Source: Clostridiaceae bacterium
GTDB taxonomy: Bacteria > Bacillota > Clostridia > Lachnospirales > Lachnospiraceae
DNA length: 64,000 bases
Direction of reading: 5' to 3'
NCBI GenBank assembly: GCA_910574345.1
Contig: CAJSZV010000013.1
Coordinates: 71,372 to 135,371 of the forward strand
The notes under the pieces are model-generated. The model saw only the letters and a list, made by a program, of their open reading frames with translations, ran no database searches and was not told the origin of the DNA. A program made the position numbers and the translations under genes. Positions 8,237 through 17,286 of the stretch are shown piece after piece. Numbering within the stretch: position 1 is the stretch's first letter; each line of letters starts with the position of its first letter.

Positions 8237-9118
8237 ATGGGAATCATAAAAGCAAGCAAGCTGATATTCGATTATATAAGAAGAGATGAAGAGGAAAACA
8301 TCGAAGAGATCAATCGTGCTATCGATAACCTGAGTGTGGATATTGAGAAGGGCAGCTTCGTGGCCATACTGGGGCATAACGGTTCGGGTAAGTCTACCTT
8401 TGCAAAACATATTAACGGAATCCTGGCTCCCACAGAGGGAACAGTCTGGGTAGCTGACATGAATACGGCGGATGAAGAATCTATCTGGGAGATACGGAAG
8501 AAAGCGGGAATGGTCTTTCAGAATCCCGACAATCAGATCATCGGCAATGTGGTAGAAGAGGATGTAGGCTTTGGGCCGGAGAATATAGGAGTTCCTACAG
8601 AAGATATCTGGCGGCGCGTGGACGAAAGCCTGGCGGCGGTAGGGATGACAGCCTATCGCTATAAGTCGCCGAACAAGCTGTCCGGCGGACAGAAGCAGAG
8701 AGTAGCCATTGCAGGAGTTATGGCCATGAGACCGGAGTGCATTATCTTAGATGAGCCTACAGCCATGCTGGACCCCAATGGACGTAAGGAAGTCATAAAA
8801 ACCGTTCGTGAATTGAACCGGAGGGAAGGCATCACAGTTTTGTTAATCACTCACTATATGGAAGAAGTGATCCATGCGGACCGGGTAATCGTCATGGATG
8901 ACGGAAAGCTGGTTATGGACGGGACGCCCAGGGAGGTCTTCTCAAAAGTTGATAAGCTGAAATCTTACCGCCTTGATGTGCCTCAGGTGACGGAACTGGC
9001 TTACGAGCTGAAACAGGCTGGCGTGGATATTCCCGATGGTATTTTGTCAAATGATGAGCTGATGAAATCTCTGCTTCCGTTTTTTGAAAAGAAGTTTCCG
9101 GAACAGATCACCATATAA
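8237..9118 (+). CDS. ecfA1: Energy-coupling factor transporter ATPase EcfA1
   Basis: ATPase of a group II ECF transporter, which powers vitamin or metal uptake through exchangeable S components. Visible are Walker [10 protein letters not shown], signature LSGGQKQR, Walker [12 protein letters not shown] and the H-loop ITH. The start at 8237 is chosen because AAAGG at 8226-8230 touches the in-frame ATG at 8231 directly but lies six bases from ATG 8237. It pairs with EcfA2 twelve bases downstream. No S-component gene occurs in the window, as expected of the shared (group II) type. Confidence 0.95.
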   Translation: MGIIKASKLIFDYIRRDEEENIEEINRAIDNLSVDIEKGSFVAILGHNGSGKSTFAKHINGILAPTEGTVWVADMNTADEESIWEIRKKAGMVFQNPDNQIIGNVVEEDVGFGPENIGVPTEDIWRRVDESLAAVGMTAYRYKSPNKLSGGQKQRVAIAGVMAMRPECIILDEPTAMLDPNGRKEVIKTVRELNRREGITVLLITHYMEEVIHADRVIVMDDGKLVMDGTPREVFSKVDKLKSYRLDVPQVTELAYELKQAGVDIPDGILSNDELMKSLLPFFEKKFPEQITI

Positions 9119-9130
9119 CAGGAGAACGTT

Positions 9131-9991
9131 ATGTCAATCAAAGCAGAAAATTTGACTTATATATACAGCGAGGGAACTGCCCTGGAGCAGTATGCTTTAA
9201 AAAATGTTAATTTTGAAATCCCGGACGGGCAGTTTGTGGGCCTGATCGGCCATACCGGTTCCGGAAAATCTACACTGATCCAGCATTTGAATGGTCTGAT
9301 CAAACCTACGAAAGGAACCGTATATTACGATGATGTGGATATACACAGTGAGGGATACAATTTAAGGGAACTGCGTTCCAGGGTAGGATTGGTGTTTCAG
9401 TACCCGGAACATCAGCTGTTTGAAGTAGATGTATTTTCTGATGTATGTTACGGGCCAAAGAATCTGGGACTGAGCAGAGAGGAAGCAGGAGAATGCGCCA
9501 GGGAAGCTCTGGAACTGGTGGGCCTGGATAAACGGTACTGGGAGCAGTCTCCTTTTGAATTGTCCGGAGGCCAGAAACGGAGGGCAGCCATAGCTGGCGT
9601 CCTGGCTATGAACCCCAAAGTGCTGATCTTAGATGAACCTACGGCAGGGCTGGACCCTAAGGGGCGGGATGAGATACTGGATGAGATCAGCCAGCTTCAT
9701 AAGGAGCGCGGGATGAGTATTATTCTGGTGTCTCACAGCATGGAGGACATTGCCAGATATGCGGATCGCCTTATGGTGATGAACCATGGTGAAAAGGTAT
9801 TCGACGGATCGCCTAAGGAGATATTCGAGCATTATAAAGAGTTGGAGACTATGGGGCTGGCAGCTCCCCAGGTGACTTATATTATTCATGGGCTGAGAGA
9901 TCACGGTGTGCCTGTGGACAGCGGGATCACCACGGTGGAAGAAGCCAGAGACGCGATTCTGGAGCTGCTGGGCGGAGGAAGACATGATTAG
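9131..9991 (+). CDS. ecfA2: Energy-coupling factor transporter ATPase EcfA2
   Basis: 286-residue partner ATPase of EcfA1. Walker A GHTGSGKST, signature ELSGGQKRR, Walker B LILDEPTAGLD and SHS at the H-loop are present. It belongs to the same ABC family but is clearly diverged from EcfA1, which fits the EcfA1-EcfA2 heterodimer. Its stop codon overlaps the start of ecfT (ATGATTAG), implying translational coupling. Confidence 0.95.
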   Translation: MSIKAENLTYIYSEGTALEQYALKNVNFEIPDGQFVGLIGHTGSGKSTLIQHLNGLIKPTKGTVYYDDVDIHSEGYNLRELRSRVGLVFQYPEHQLFEVDVFSDVCYGPKNLGLSREEAGECAREALELVGLDKRYWEQSPFELSGGQKRRAAIAGVLAMNPKVLILDEPTAGLDPKGRDEILDEISQLHKERGMSIILVSHSMEDIARYADRLMVMNHGEKVFDGSPKEIFEHYKELETMGLAAPQVTYIIHGLRDHGVPVDSGITTVEEARDAILELLGGGRHD

Positions 9992-10778
9992 AGATATTAC
10001 ATTAGGACAATATTATCCTGTAGATTCCGTGCTCCATCGCATGGATCCACGCACGAAACTGTTTGGCACTATGATATTCATCATCTCACTGTTTTTGGCC
10101 AACAGTGTTGTGACCTATATCATAGCAACCCTTTTTCTGGCATCAGCCATCCGAATCTCCAAGGTTCCCTTTAAATTTATGGTGCGGGGACTGAAGGCAA
10201 TCCTGTTCCTTCTGCTGATCAGTGTGAGTTTCAATCTGTTTCTTACGGACGGGCAGGTATTGATAAAGCTGGGATTTTTGAAAATCACCAGGGAGGGAAT
10301 CAGAGTATCCTGCTTTATGGGGTTAAGACTGATCTATCTGGTGGTGGGCTCTTCTATTATGACCCTTACCACGACTCCCAACGCATTGACTGACGGCCTG
10401 GAGAAAAGCCTTGGTTTTTTGAAGACAGTGAAAGTGCCGGTTCATGAGATATCTATGATGATGTCCATTGCACTTCGATTTATTCCTATACTGGTAGAAG
10501 AGACGGACAAGATCATGAAGGCTCAGATGGCAAGAGGAGCTGACTTTGAGAGCGGCAATCTGATCCAGAAGGCCAAAAGCATGGTTCCCCTTCTGGTCCC
10601 CCTGTTTATCTCCGCTTTTCGGCGGGCTACAGACCTGGCCATGGCCATGGAGGCCAGGTGTTATCGGGGCGGTGAAGGGCGGACGAAGATGAAACCCCTG
10701 CGTTATCATAAGCAGGATTACAGGGCCTATGCGGTTTATGGGATATATCTGGCAGCCATAATCGGGGTGAGAATGTAG
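9984..10778 (+). CDS. ecfT: Energy-coupling factor transporter transmembrane protein EcfT
   Basis: 264-residue membrane scaffold linking the EcfA1-EcfA2 ATPases with S components. It has about five hydrophobic segments and the two Ala-Arg coupling motifs near the cytoplasmic helices (ARGADF and ARCYRGG) that dock into the ATPases. The ATG at 9984 lies inside the end of ecfA2 and is preceded by GGAGGAAG; an in-frame upstream ATG at 9906 would add 26 residues unlike any EcfT. The next gene in the operon is truA, a widely conserved order. Confidence 0.95.
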   Translation: MIRDITLGQYYPVDSVLHRMDPRTKLFGTMIFIISLFLANSVVTYIIATLFLASAIRISKVPFKFMVRGLKAILFLLLISVSFNLFLTDGQVLIKLGFLKITREGIRVSCFMGLRLIYLVVGSSIMTLTTTPNALTDGLEKSLGFLKTVKVPVHEISMMMSIALRFIPILVEETDKIMKAQMARGADFESGNLIQKAKSMVPLLVPLFISAFRRATDLAMAMEARCYRGGEGRTKMKPLRYHKQDYRAYAVYGIYLAAIIGVRM

Positions 10779-10796
10779 GGGCTGGAAGGGGGATTT

Positions 10797-12281
10797 ATGA
10801 AACGTGTTAAAATGGTTCTGGCTTATGACGGGACGAATTACTGCGGATGGCAGCTCCAATCCAATGGTATTACCATAGAAGCGGTGTTGGGCAGCGCTCT
10901 CTCGGAACTTCTGAGAGAGCCGATTGTGGTTATCGGAGCCAGCAGGACGGACTCAGGGGTTCATGCAGAAGGCAATGTGGCAGTGTTTGACACGGAGAAC
11001 AGGATGCCGGCGGACAAGATCTGCTTTGCACTGAATCAGAGGCTTCCTGAAGATATCCGGGTATTATCCTCAGAAGAGGTGTCTTCCTGCTGGCATCCCA
11101 GAAAGCAGAACTGTGTCAAAACTTATGAATATCGGATTCTGAACCGAAAGATCGCTATGCCTACGCTGCGTCTCTATTCCCATTTCTGTTATTTTCCGCT
11201 GGATGTGAATAAGATGCGCAGAGCAGCTTCGTACCTTTTAGGAGAGCATGATTTTAAAAGTTTCTGTACGGTACGGGGCCAGGCGGAGGACACGGTGCGG
11301 ACGATCTACCGAATGGATGTGGTGGAAGAGAGAGGAATGATTACCATTCGGGTCAGCGGAAGCGGCTTTTTGTATAATATGGTGCGGATTATTGCCGGAA
11401 CGCTGATGAAAGTGGGAATGGGGGTGTACCCGCCGGAACATGTAAAGGAGATTCTCAGGGCCAGAAACCGGCAGGCGGCGGGGCCCACGGCTCCGGCAAG
11501 AGGGCTGACACTGATGGGATTGGAATATGAGGCGGAATTGAAGAAGCGCATTAGCGGAAAGAATGAGGACTGGGATTATCAGTTGATTCAGACGGAAATT
11601 CCCATGAAACAGAAGGCCTATCTCATTATCAACCGATGCAGGGAAGAGGACTTTGACCGGCTTCTGACTCGGGTTACCCATCAGGCAGTCCGCAACGGGG
11701 CCAGGCAGGTATATGTGTGCGACAGGGAGAAAGACCACCGTATCGTTCCGGGGAAAGCTTACGGATATTATCTCTTCAGCCACAGCCATGATATGATGGA
11801 ACTTAAGAAAGAGGTTTCGGGAAATCAGGCAGAAAACCAGCAGGTGGAATGGGAACATGTAAAACCTCAGCAGGTGTCGTCTCTGTGCGCATTATACAAC
11901 GAGATTTTTTATGCGGTGCCCAATTCCGCCGCATTGACAGAAGATGAGATCAGGCAGTGGATGTCAGACAGCAGATGGAATTTGTTCTTTGTAAAAGATC
12001 AGGGAGAGACAGCAGGATTTCTCATGCTTGTTGATAAGGGGACGGAAGCGGAGATAGACAGCCTGGGCCTTCTCAAAGAGTTCAGAGGCAGAGGGCTTGC
12101 AAAAAGAATGCTGGCCCAGGCAGAGCTGGAAGCAGCGAAAAAGGGAATCAGGACACTTTCTCTGGGTGTATCCAGTATCAACACTGCAGCTTATGCTCTG
12201 TATAAAAGCATGGGATATGACAGTGAGACCATAACTTCCAGATGGTATATGGCAGAGGGGAAGCTGCCGGAAGGAGTGTAG
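10797..12281 (+). CDS. truA: tRNA pseudouridine synthase TruA fused to a GNAT acetyltransferase domain
   Basis: 494 residues, about twice the normal TruA length. Residues 1-250 are a complete TruA, which makes pseudouridine at positions 38-40 of the tRNA anticodon stem: AYDGTNYCGWQ at the start, catalytic D52 in SRTDSGVHA, and RIIAGTLMKVGMG and the GPTAPARGL signature near the end. After a middle region of unknown fold, residues about 340-485 form a GNAT domain with the acetyl-CoA loop FRGRGLAKRML near residue 430 and a typical NTAAYALYKSMGY C-terminal motif. The frame is continuous, with no stop or obvious shift. The acetylated substrate cannot be predicted. The usual neighbours rplM-rpsI are displaced by 17 kb. 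Confidence 0.9.
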   Translation: MKRVKMVLAYDGTNYCGWQLQSNGITIEAVLGSALSELLREPIVVIGASRTDSGVHAEGNVAVFDTENRMPADKICFALNQRLPEDIRVLSSEEVSSCWHPRKQNCVKTYEYRILNRKIAMPTLRLYSHFCYFPLDVNKMRRAASYLLGEHDFKSFCTVRGQAEDTVRTIYRMDVVEERGMITIRVSGSGFLYNMVRIIAGTLMKVGMGVYPPEHVKEILRARNRQAAGPTAPARGLTLMGLEYEAELKKRISGKNEDWDYQLIQTEIPMKQKAYLIINRCREEDFDRLLTRVTHQAVRNGARQVYVCDREKDHRIVPGKAYGYYLFSHSHDMMELKKEVSGNQAENQQVEWEHVKPQQVSSLCALYNEIFYAVPNSAALTEDEIRQWMSDSRWNLFFVKDQGETAGFLMLVDKGTEAEIDSLGLLKEFRGRGLAKRMLAQAELEAAKKGIRTLSLGVSSINTAAYALYKSMGYDSETITSRWYMAEGKLPEGV

Positions 12282-12284
12282 CAT

Positions 12285-15155
12285 ATGGATTGTTGGGAGA
12301 TTTTGGGAATCAAAGAGACGCAGGATGAAGACAGGATCCGGAAGGCTTATCTGAAGATGCTTCCGCAGTTTCATCCGGAAGAGAATCCGGAAGGCTTCAA
12401 AGCGCTGAGAGAGGCTTTGGAGGAAGCCATGAAAGCGGCATCAGGTTCCGGGGCAAAGCAGGAGGCAGTGCTCACGGACAGCCGGGAGATCAGAAATCTT
12501 CTTAAGGAAGCCCGGAATATCTATGAGGACTTTGGCAGGCGGATAAAACCTCAGGAGTGGAAGACACTGGCGGCTCAGTCCGTGTGTGAGGATTTAGAGA
12601 CACAGAAGGAAGCCGGATGGGCATTGCTGGGATTTCTGATGGATCACATTCATCTGCCCCATGACTGTTACAAGGCTTTGGATGAGATATTCGGATGGAC
12701 AGAGACGGGAGAGGAACTATACGCCCATTTTCCGGAAGGGTTTGTAAGGTATCTTATGGACAGGATCGAGGAGGAGGATTCTTTCCGCTATGATAAAACT
12801 CCTGTTAGGGAAGACTTTGATTATGACGCTTTTTTCGAGGGATTCTTTGAACTGAGGACGGCTGTGGGTGAGAAAGACCGGGACAAAGTGGAAAAAGGGA
12901 TGGAAGAACTGGATGCTATGGAGATGGAACATCCGGATCTTTCCATCTTAAAGATTCGTCATCTTTCCATGATTCGAGGAATGGAGCAGGAGACCTGGGA
13001 TATGGCGAGAGAGCTCTACAAAAAAGATGGAGCCAATGGCCCTACAAGATACTGGTATGTCAGGTCTGCCATAGAGGCCAATGACTCAGGCGCGGATCCG
13101 GAAGAACTGGAGCAGATCGTCACAAGCCTTGTGGAGGAAGATCCGGACAGTCCCGGTTACTGGCAGCTGTGCGGAGAATTTTTGAAAAATCAGAATCGTC
13201 TGGAACAGGCTCTTAGGGCTTTTGGACGGGCGAGAGACTGCAGCCAGGAGGAATGGGGATATCTGGAGGAACAGATCGCGGAGACGGCCCATGACTTGTC
13301 CGTTCAGATGGAAGAGGAGGGCTGTGAGGATTCCTGGGCTTTGGCCCATATCTGCTGGAGCGGCCGCCGCTACGACAAAGTCCGGGAACTGCTGACAGCA
13401 GTGCAGCCCCAGGAGGGGCGGGAGATGACCTGGCTTATCCTTATGGCGGGAAGCTGTCATGAGCTGGAAGACTATAAAGAGGCTTTAAGGTACAGGGAGA
13501 AGATCTGGGATACCTATGATGGGGATCAAAAGCCCCTGGAACTCTATATGGATCTGGCGGAGGAATATGATCTCACCGGGAATCATGAAAAAGCTTTGGA
13601 GATCTATGGACAGGCTTGCGAAATGTTTAAGGGAGAACCGGAGATCTATTACAGGCAGGCAAAGATTCTGGAAGAGCAGGAGAAGCCGGAGGAAGCCATA
13701 GCCATGTGCGACAGAGCATTGGAGATCGGTTTTTATCAGGATGCATTTAACCTTCGTCTGGAAATCCTTCTGGATATAGAAGAGTATGAGCAGGTGAAAG
13801 AAGCGGCTGAGAAGGTGATGGAACAGGGATACCGTTCTGCGCAGGTACTTTTTGACTATGCCAGAGCCCTTCATGAGCTGGAAGATTACGCCGAAGCAGA
13901 GAAGGTCCTGGATGAATTATACCGACGGACAGACGGGGCGGATGTGGTCTGCGAGGAATATGCTTCCCTGTGCTATGACTCTGACCGCTCGGAGGAGGCT
14001 CTGAAGTGGATTGAGGAAGCTATTGGCAAGCGGGATACCCTGAAACGTCAGTACAGGAAGGGAGATTATCTCCGTGACCTGGACCGGTATGAGGAAGAGC
14101 TGGCGGTTTATGAAGCTCTCTGGCAGCAGGGAATTCAGGACTGGTATACGAGATACCGCATGGGACGTGCACTGGAGCATATGGATCATTATGAGAGGGC
14201 GGAGGAGTACTACCGGAAGTCCATAGAAGAACACGGGGACTACAGCCCCTTGTGGGACAGTCTGGGGGATGTGCTGCAGCAGCAGGGAAGATGGAAGGAA
14301 GCAGTGACTGCCTACGAGGTAGGAACAGAACTGAACCATCTCCAGTCCACCAGAGATCTGTGCAGGCTGTTAAAGCGTCTTCATGAGGATGACAAAGCTC
14401 AGGAAGCCATAGAGAAAGGGTTGGAAAAATGGCCTCAGGACGGAAGCCTCCTTCTCCTTTATTCCGATATTCTGCTGAGGAAAAAGGAGTACGACAGGGC
14501 GGTTAAATGCCTGAACCGATACATAGAAGTAAAGCCGGCCCAGACAGAACGGGGATATCGGGAGATTGCTCAATGCTACGAACGTGAGGAGAAACTGGAT
14601 AAGGCCCAGGAATATTATCAGAAAGCTATCGATTTATCTCCCGGCAGTGCCAGATGCTGGCGTCTTATGGGAAAGTTCCTGGCTAACGTGAGAAAAGATC
14701 AGGATAAAGCCCTTCCTTTCCTTAAGAAGTCTGTGGAGCTGATGCCTGACAGCACCTATGGGTTTATGAAATTAGGGGAAGTGTATGAGGCCCTTGGTCA
14801 GAAAGAAGAGGCTGTGGTGTGCTATGAGAAAGCGCTGGAGAACTACAGGGCGGATATAGAGAAGGATCCAGGGGACTGCTGTAATTACGAGGGAACAGCC
14901 GATGTCCTGATTCACTTAGGGCGTTTTGATGAGGCGGAAGAGATGATTCATAAGGCCATGTCCCTGGAGAAGAAAGTATTCACCTGCAGCTGCCCCTTCT
15001 GCTATGAAGCTCTGGAGGACATGGCAAAGATTGAGGAGCGGAAAGGGAATCTTGAGAAAGCTCTGGAGTGGATGGAACAGGCAGGGCGCCTTGCATCTAC
15101 AGACTATTATCCAAAGGAGATCGCCAGGTTAAAGGCGGCTATAGGAGATCAATAA
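12285..15155 (+). CDS. J-domain-like and tetratricopeptide repeat protein
   Basis: 956 residues, cytoplasmic by the lack of a signal or membrane segment. The first 50 residues (CWEILGIKETQDEDRIRKAYLKMLPQFHPEENPEGFKALREA) resemble a J domain, but the HPD motif reads HPE, so it may not stimulate DnaK normally. The rest is a long array of TPR-like helical pairs rich in Glu, Tyr and Ala, for example AEEYYRKSIEEHGDYSPLWDSLGDVLQQQGRWKEA and DKAQEYYQKAIDLSPGSARCW. Such proteins are scaffolds. It begins three bases after the truA stop, so it is likely on the ecf-truA transcript. A specific role is unknown. Confidence 0.75.
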   Translation: MDCWEILGIKETQDEDRIRKAYLKMLPQFHPEENPEGFKALREALEEAMKAASGSGAKQEAVLTDSREIRNLLKEARNIYEDFGRRIKPQEWKTLAAQSVCEDLETQKEAGWALLGFLMDHIHLPHDCYKALDEIFGWTETGEELYAHFPEGFVRYLMDRIEEEDSFRYDKTPVREDFDYDAFFEGFFELRTAVGEKDRDKVEKGMEELDAMEMEHPDLSILKIRHLSMIRGMEQETWDMARELYKKDGANGPTRYWYVRSAIEANDSGADPEELEQIVTSLVEEDPDSPGYWQLCGEFLKNQNRLEQALRAFGRARDCSQEEWGYLEEQIAETAHDLSVQMEEEGCEDSWALAHICWSGRRYDKVRELLTAVQPQEGREMTWLILMAGSCHELEDYKEALRYREKIWDTYDGDQKPLELYMDLAEEYDLTGNHEKALEIYGQACEMFKGEPEIYYRQAKILEEQEKPEEAIAMCDRALEIGFYQDAFNLRLEILLDIEEYEQVKEAAEKVMEQGYRSAQVLFDYARALHELEDYAEAEKVLDELYRRTDGADVVCEEYASLCYDSDRSEEALKWIEEAIGKRDTLKRQYRKGDYLRDLDRYEEELAVYEALWQQGIQDWYTRYRMGRALEHMDHYERAEEYYRKSIEEHGDYSPLWDSLGDVLQQQGRWKEAVTAYEVGTELNHLQSTRDLCRLLKRLHEDDKAQEAIEKGLEKWPQDGSLLLLYSDILLRKKEYDRAVKCLNRYIEVKPAQTERGYREIAQCYEREEKLDKAQEYYQKAIDLSPGSARCWRLMGKFLANVRKDQDKALPFLKKSVELMPDSTYGFMKLGEVYEALGQKEEAVVCYEKALENYRADIEKDPGDCCNYEGTADVLIHLGRFDEAEEMIHKAMSLEKKVFTCSCPFCYEALEDMAKIEERKGNLEKALEWMEQAGRLASTDYYPKEIARLKAAIGDQ

Positions 15156-15160
15156 TGCGG

Positions 15161-15206
15161 AAACGCTGCAATTCTTTGTTTTTACAGGGATTGCAGCGTT
15201 TTTTAT
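15161..15206 (+). terminator. Intrinsic terminator after the TPR gene
   Basis: AAACGCTGCAAT pairs with ATTGCAGCGTTT around a 17-base loop and is followed by TTTTATTT. Confidence 0.9.
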
Positions 15207-15350
15207 TTCATCAGAAATTGCGTCCCATAAGGCAAAACCCCTCCAGGTGGATGTACAGTCGAATGCGGCTTTCATGAAGCCATTTTTAAGCAAATTGTAT
15301 AAATTTCAGTGCAGATGCTGGAAAATTATACATATTAACAGTTGATAATG

Positions 15351-15379
15351 TTGACACATAAGAAATATGCGAATATAAT
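15351..15379 (+). promoter_or_regulatory. Consensus sigma-A promoter of the BTAD regulator gene
   Basis: TTGACA at 15351-15356 and TATAAT at 15374-15379 match consensus at all twelve positions, with a 17-base spacer. The start site would be near 15386, giving a leader of about 100 nt. Confidence 0.88.
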
Positions 15380-15487
15380 TATTGAAACATCACAACGGAT
15401 ACAGTAGATGCAGAAGAAATAATTCTCCATTTTAGAGTAAAACGGTCAGTACTTGTTTTTCGGCGGACAAAGGGGGGCGATGGGGCT

Positions 15488-16675
15488 ATGGAAAGCGGAA
15501 AGGCGAGATTGGAAGTTTGTATGCTGGGCGGATTTACCATCCGCTGCGACGGTCGTCCTGTATCCTTCAACAAGGGCGGCAGGTTTAAGTCCATCAGCCT
15601 TCTCCAGCTTCTTTTTATCCACAAGGACAAAGGGATATCCAAGGAAGAACTGCTCCAGTGCCTTTATGACTGGGAGGCCATCAATGACAGGAATAACAGC
15701 CTGAACAGTCTGATCTATCGGTTAAAGAAACAGCTGATCGCAGCAGGGCTTCCCCAAGATGAATATATCTCTCTGAAAAATGGAATTTGTCGGTGGAGCG
15801 CTGATATTGAGACAAAGATAGATTTTATAACCATGGAGGAATTGATTGCAAAGGCGGAGGGTAAGGGGGATGCGGAAAGCGAGGCGCTTCTTGAGGAGGC
15901 CTGCGCCCTCTATCAGGGAGAATTCCTGCCCGAGTCATCCAATGAGATATGGGTGGCTGTAGAGAGTGTACGGCTGAAAGGCCTGTATGAGGAAGCGGTT
16001 CTCAGACTGTGCAGTATCTGGGAAAAGCAGGGTGAGTACCAGAAGATGCTTGATCTCTACACCAAGACAGCGGAGATTTATCCTTATGAGGAATGGCAGG
16101 TATATCAGATCGACTGCCTTCTTGATCTGTGTCAATATGAGAAAGCCTATGAACTGTACCGCCGGACCGTAAAGAATTACGCGGATGAGTTGGGTATCCC
16201 TCCGTCCGACCGGCTGCTTGAGAGACTTCAGAGGATGAACGGCAAGCTGATTACGGAGGAGAACAGCTTGTCAAAGGTGAGAGAACAGCTGAGGGAGAAT
16301 GAAGCAAAGGGGGCATATTATTGTCCATATCCCAGTTTCATTGATACTTACCGATACGTGTGCCGCATCGTAGAGCGCAGCGGACAGTCATTGTTCCTGA
16401 TGTTATGTACTCTTCGATATACGGATCTGTCCTCAGAGAAGGACAGTGATGCACAGGCCCATCTTCAGTATGCCATAGAGCGATCCCTGAGGCGGGGAGA
16501 TGTGTATACAAAGTACAGCAGCAATCAGTGTCTGATCCTTTTGTCGGAGATACAGAGAGAGGGCTGCGATGTGGTCTTTCATCGAATCAATACAAACTTC
16601 AGAAAGATAAACAGGGATCATAACTGCAGGATTGAGTACGAAGCGGCGGAAATTATGGATTTTGAGGAAAGTTAG
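15488..16675 (+). CDS. BTAD-domain transcriptional regulator with degenerate GGDEF-like C terminus
   Basis: 395 residues. Residues 5-100 look like an OmpR/SARP-type winged helix (LEVCMLGGFTIRCDGRPVSF, then LLQLLFIHKDKGISKEELLQCLY and NSLIYRLKKQL). Residues about 105-250 match the all-helical bacterial transcriptional activation domain (YQGEFLPE, then EWQVYQIDCLLDLCQYEKAYELYRR). The C-terminal 110 residues resemble a nucleotide cyclase/GGDEF fold (RRGDVYTKYSSNQCLILLSE), but the GGDEF signature is replaced by SSNQC, so no cyclase activity is expected. It stands first, in the same direction, before the surface-fibre genes and is the best candidate for their regulator. That role is inferred from position. 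Confidence 0.8.
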   Translation: MESGKARLEVCMLGGFTIRCDGRPVSFNKGGRFKSISLLQLLFIHKDKGISKEELLQCLYDWEAINDRNNSLNSLIYRLKKQLIAAGLPQDEYISLKNGICRWSADIETKIDFITMEELIAKAEGKGDAESEALLEEACALYQGEFLPESSNEIWVAVESVRLKGLYEEAVLRLCSIWEKQGEYQKMLDLYTKTAEIYPYEEWQVYQIDCLLDLCQYEKAYELYRRTVKNYADELGIPPSDRLLERLQRMNGKLITEENSLSKVREQLRENEAKGAYYCPYPSFIDTYRYVCRIVERSGQSLFLMLCTLRYTDLSSEKDSDAQAHLQYAIERSLRRGDVYTKYSSNQCLILLSEIQREGCDVVFHRINTNFRKINRDHNCRIEYEAAEIMDFEES

Positions 16676-16724
16676 GGATCCGTTGCAGGAAATGCTGTTT
16701 TTCGAAAAAACCTGGAAAAAAAAG

Positions 16725-16757
16725 GGTTGGCGTGCCAGTTAGCGTGCCAGCCTTTTT
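16725..16757 (+). terminator. Intrinsic terminator after the BTAD regulator
   Basis: GGTTGGCG pairs with TGCCAGCC around a 12-base loop and is followed by TTTTTG. The two arms lie within a direct repeat GCGTGCCAG. It separates regulator transcription from the next genes. Confidence 0.8.
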
Positions 16758-16781
16758 GTTATCTTAGAATAGATAGAAAGG

Positions 16782-17267
16782 GTGATGAGCATTTTGGGTA
16801 ATGTAGGTACAGTATACAGTGCAGCACCGAATTTGATGAACGTCTGCATTGACAGGAATTTTGGAAATGAGATAACAGGCAGATGCTATAACAGATATTC
16901 CCCGTATCCGGTACAATTTGACGGCATGAACCATCTGTTCATACGGATGGATCAGCTTATGGACACCATTGATTTCCCGCAGTCATCGACTAAGAACCGG
17001 GAATTTTTTAAACGGCAGCGCTGCAAGACTGATGGAGGCACGGTAAAAGTGAAGACAGCAGAAGAGATATTAAAAGAATCAGGAAAGAAAGCCACTTTTG
17101 TGGTGAATGTGGCATACCGCCAGAATGCCACTTGGCAGGGAAAAGTGCTGTGGGCGGAGACAGGGCAGAGCTGTTATTTTCGCAGCGCGCTGGAACTGAT
17201 GAAGTTGATCGACAACGCATTGGATGAAGGAGAAGAAGCAGCAGATAACCAGCAGGAACAGAGTTGA
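16782..17267 (+). CDS. Conserved-looking small protein of unknown function
   Basis: Up to 161 residues; not recognised. No signal peptide or membrane helix is visible. It starts SAAPNLMNVCIDRNFGNEITGRCYNRYSPYPVQFDGMNHL and ends in an acidic, Gln-rich tail. The central part (GGTVKVKTAEEIL, then ATFVVNVAYRQNATWQGKVLWAETGQSCYFRSALELMKLID) suggests a small alpha/beta fold. The start is uncertain: GTG 16782, ATG 16785 and TTG 16794 are all in frame, and the AAAGG site at 16778 fits the TTG best. Its place between the regulator and the giant adhesin suggests a regulatory or assembly role. Confidence 0.6.
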   Translation: MMSILGNVGTVYSAAPNLMNVCIDRNFGNEITGRCYNRYSPYPVQFDGMNHLFIRMDQLMDTIDFPQSSTKNREFFKRQRCKTDGGTVKVKTAEEILKESGKKATFVVNVAYRQNATWQGKVLWAETGQSCYFRSALELMKLIDNALDEGEEAADNQQEQS

Positions 17268-17286
17268 GGGAGAGAGGACGATATTC

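Larger units (their letters stand above)
15156..15487. other. Intergenic region between the TPR gene and the fibre-locus regulator
   Basis: 332 bases without a gene. It holds the terminator at 15161-15206, a second small hairpin (GGCTT 15267-15271 with AAGCC 15277-15281, followed by ATTTTT), and the promoter at 15351-15379. The remaining leader of about 100 bases up to 15487 shows nothing I recognise. Confidence 0.6.
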
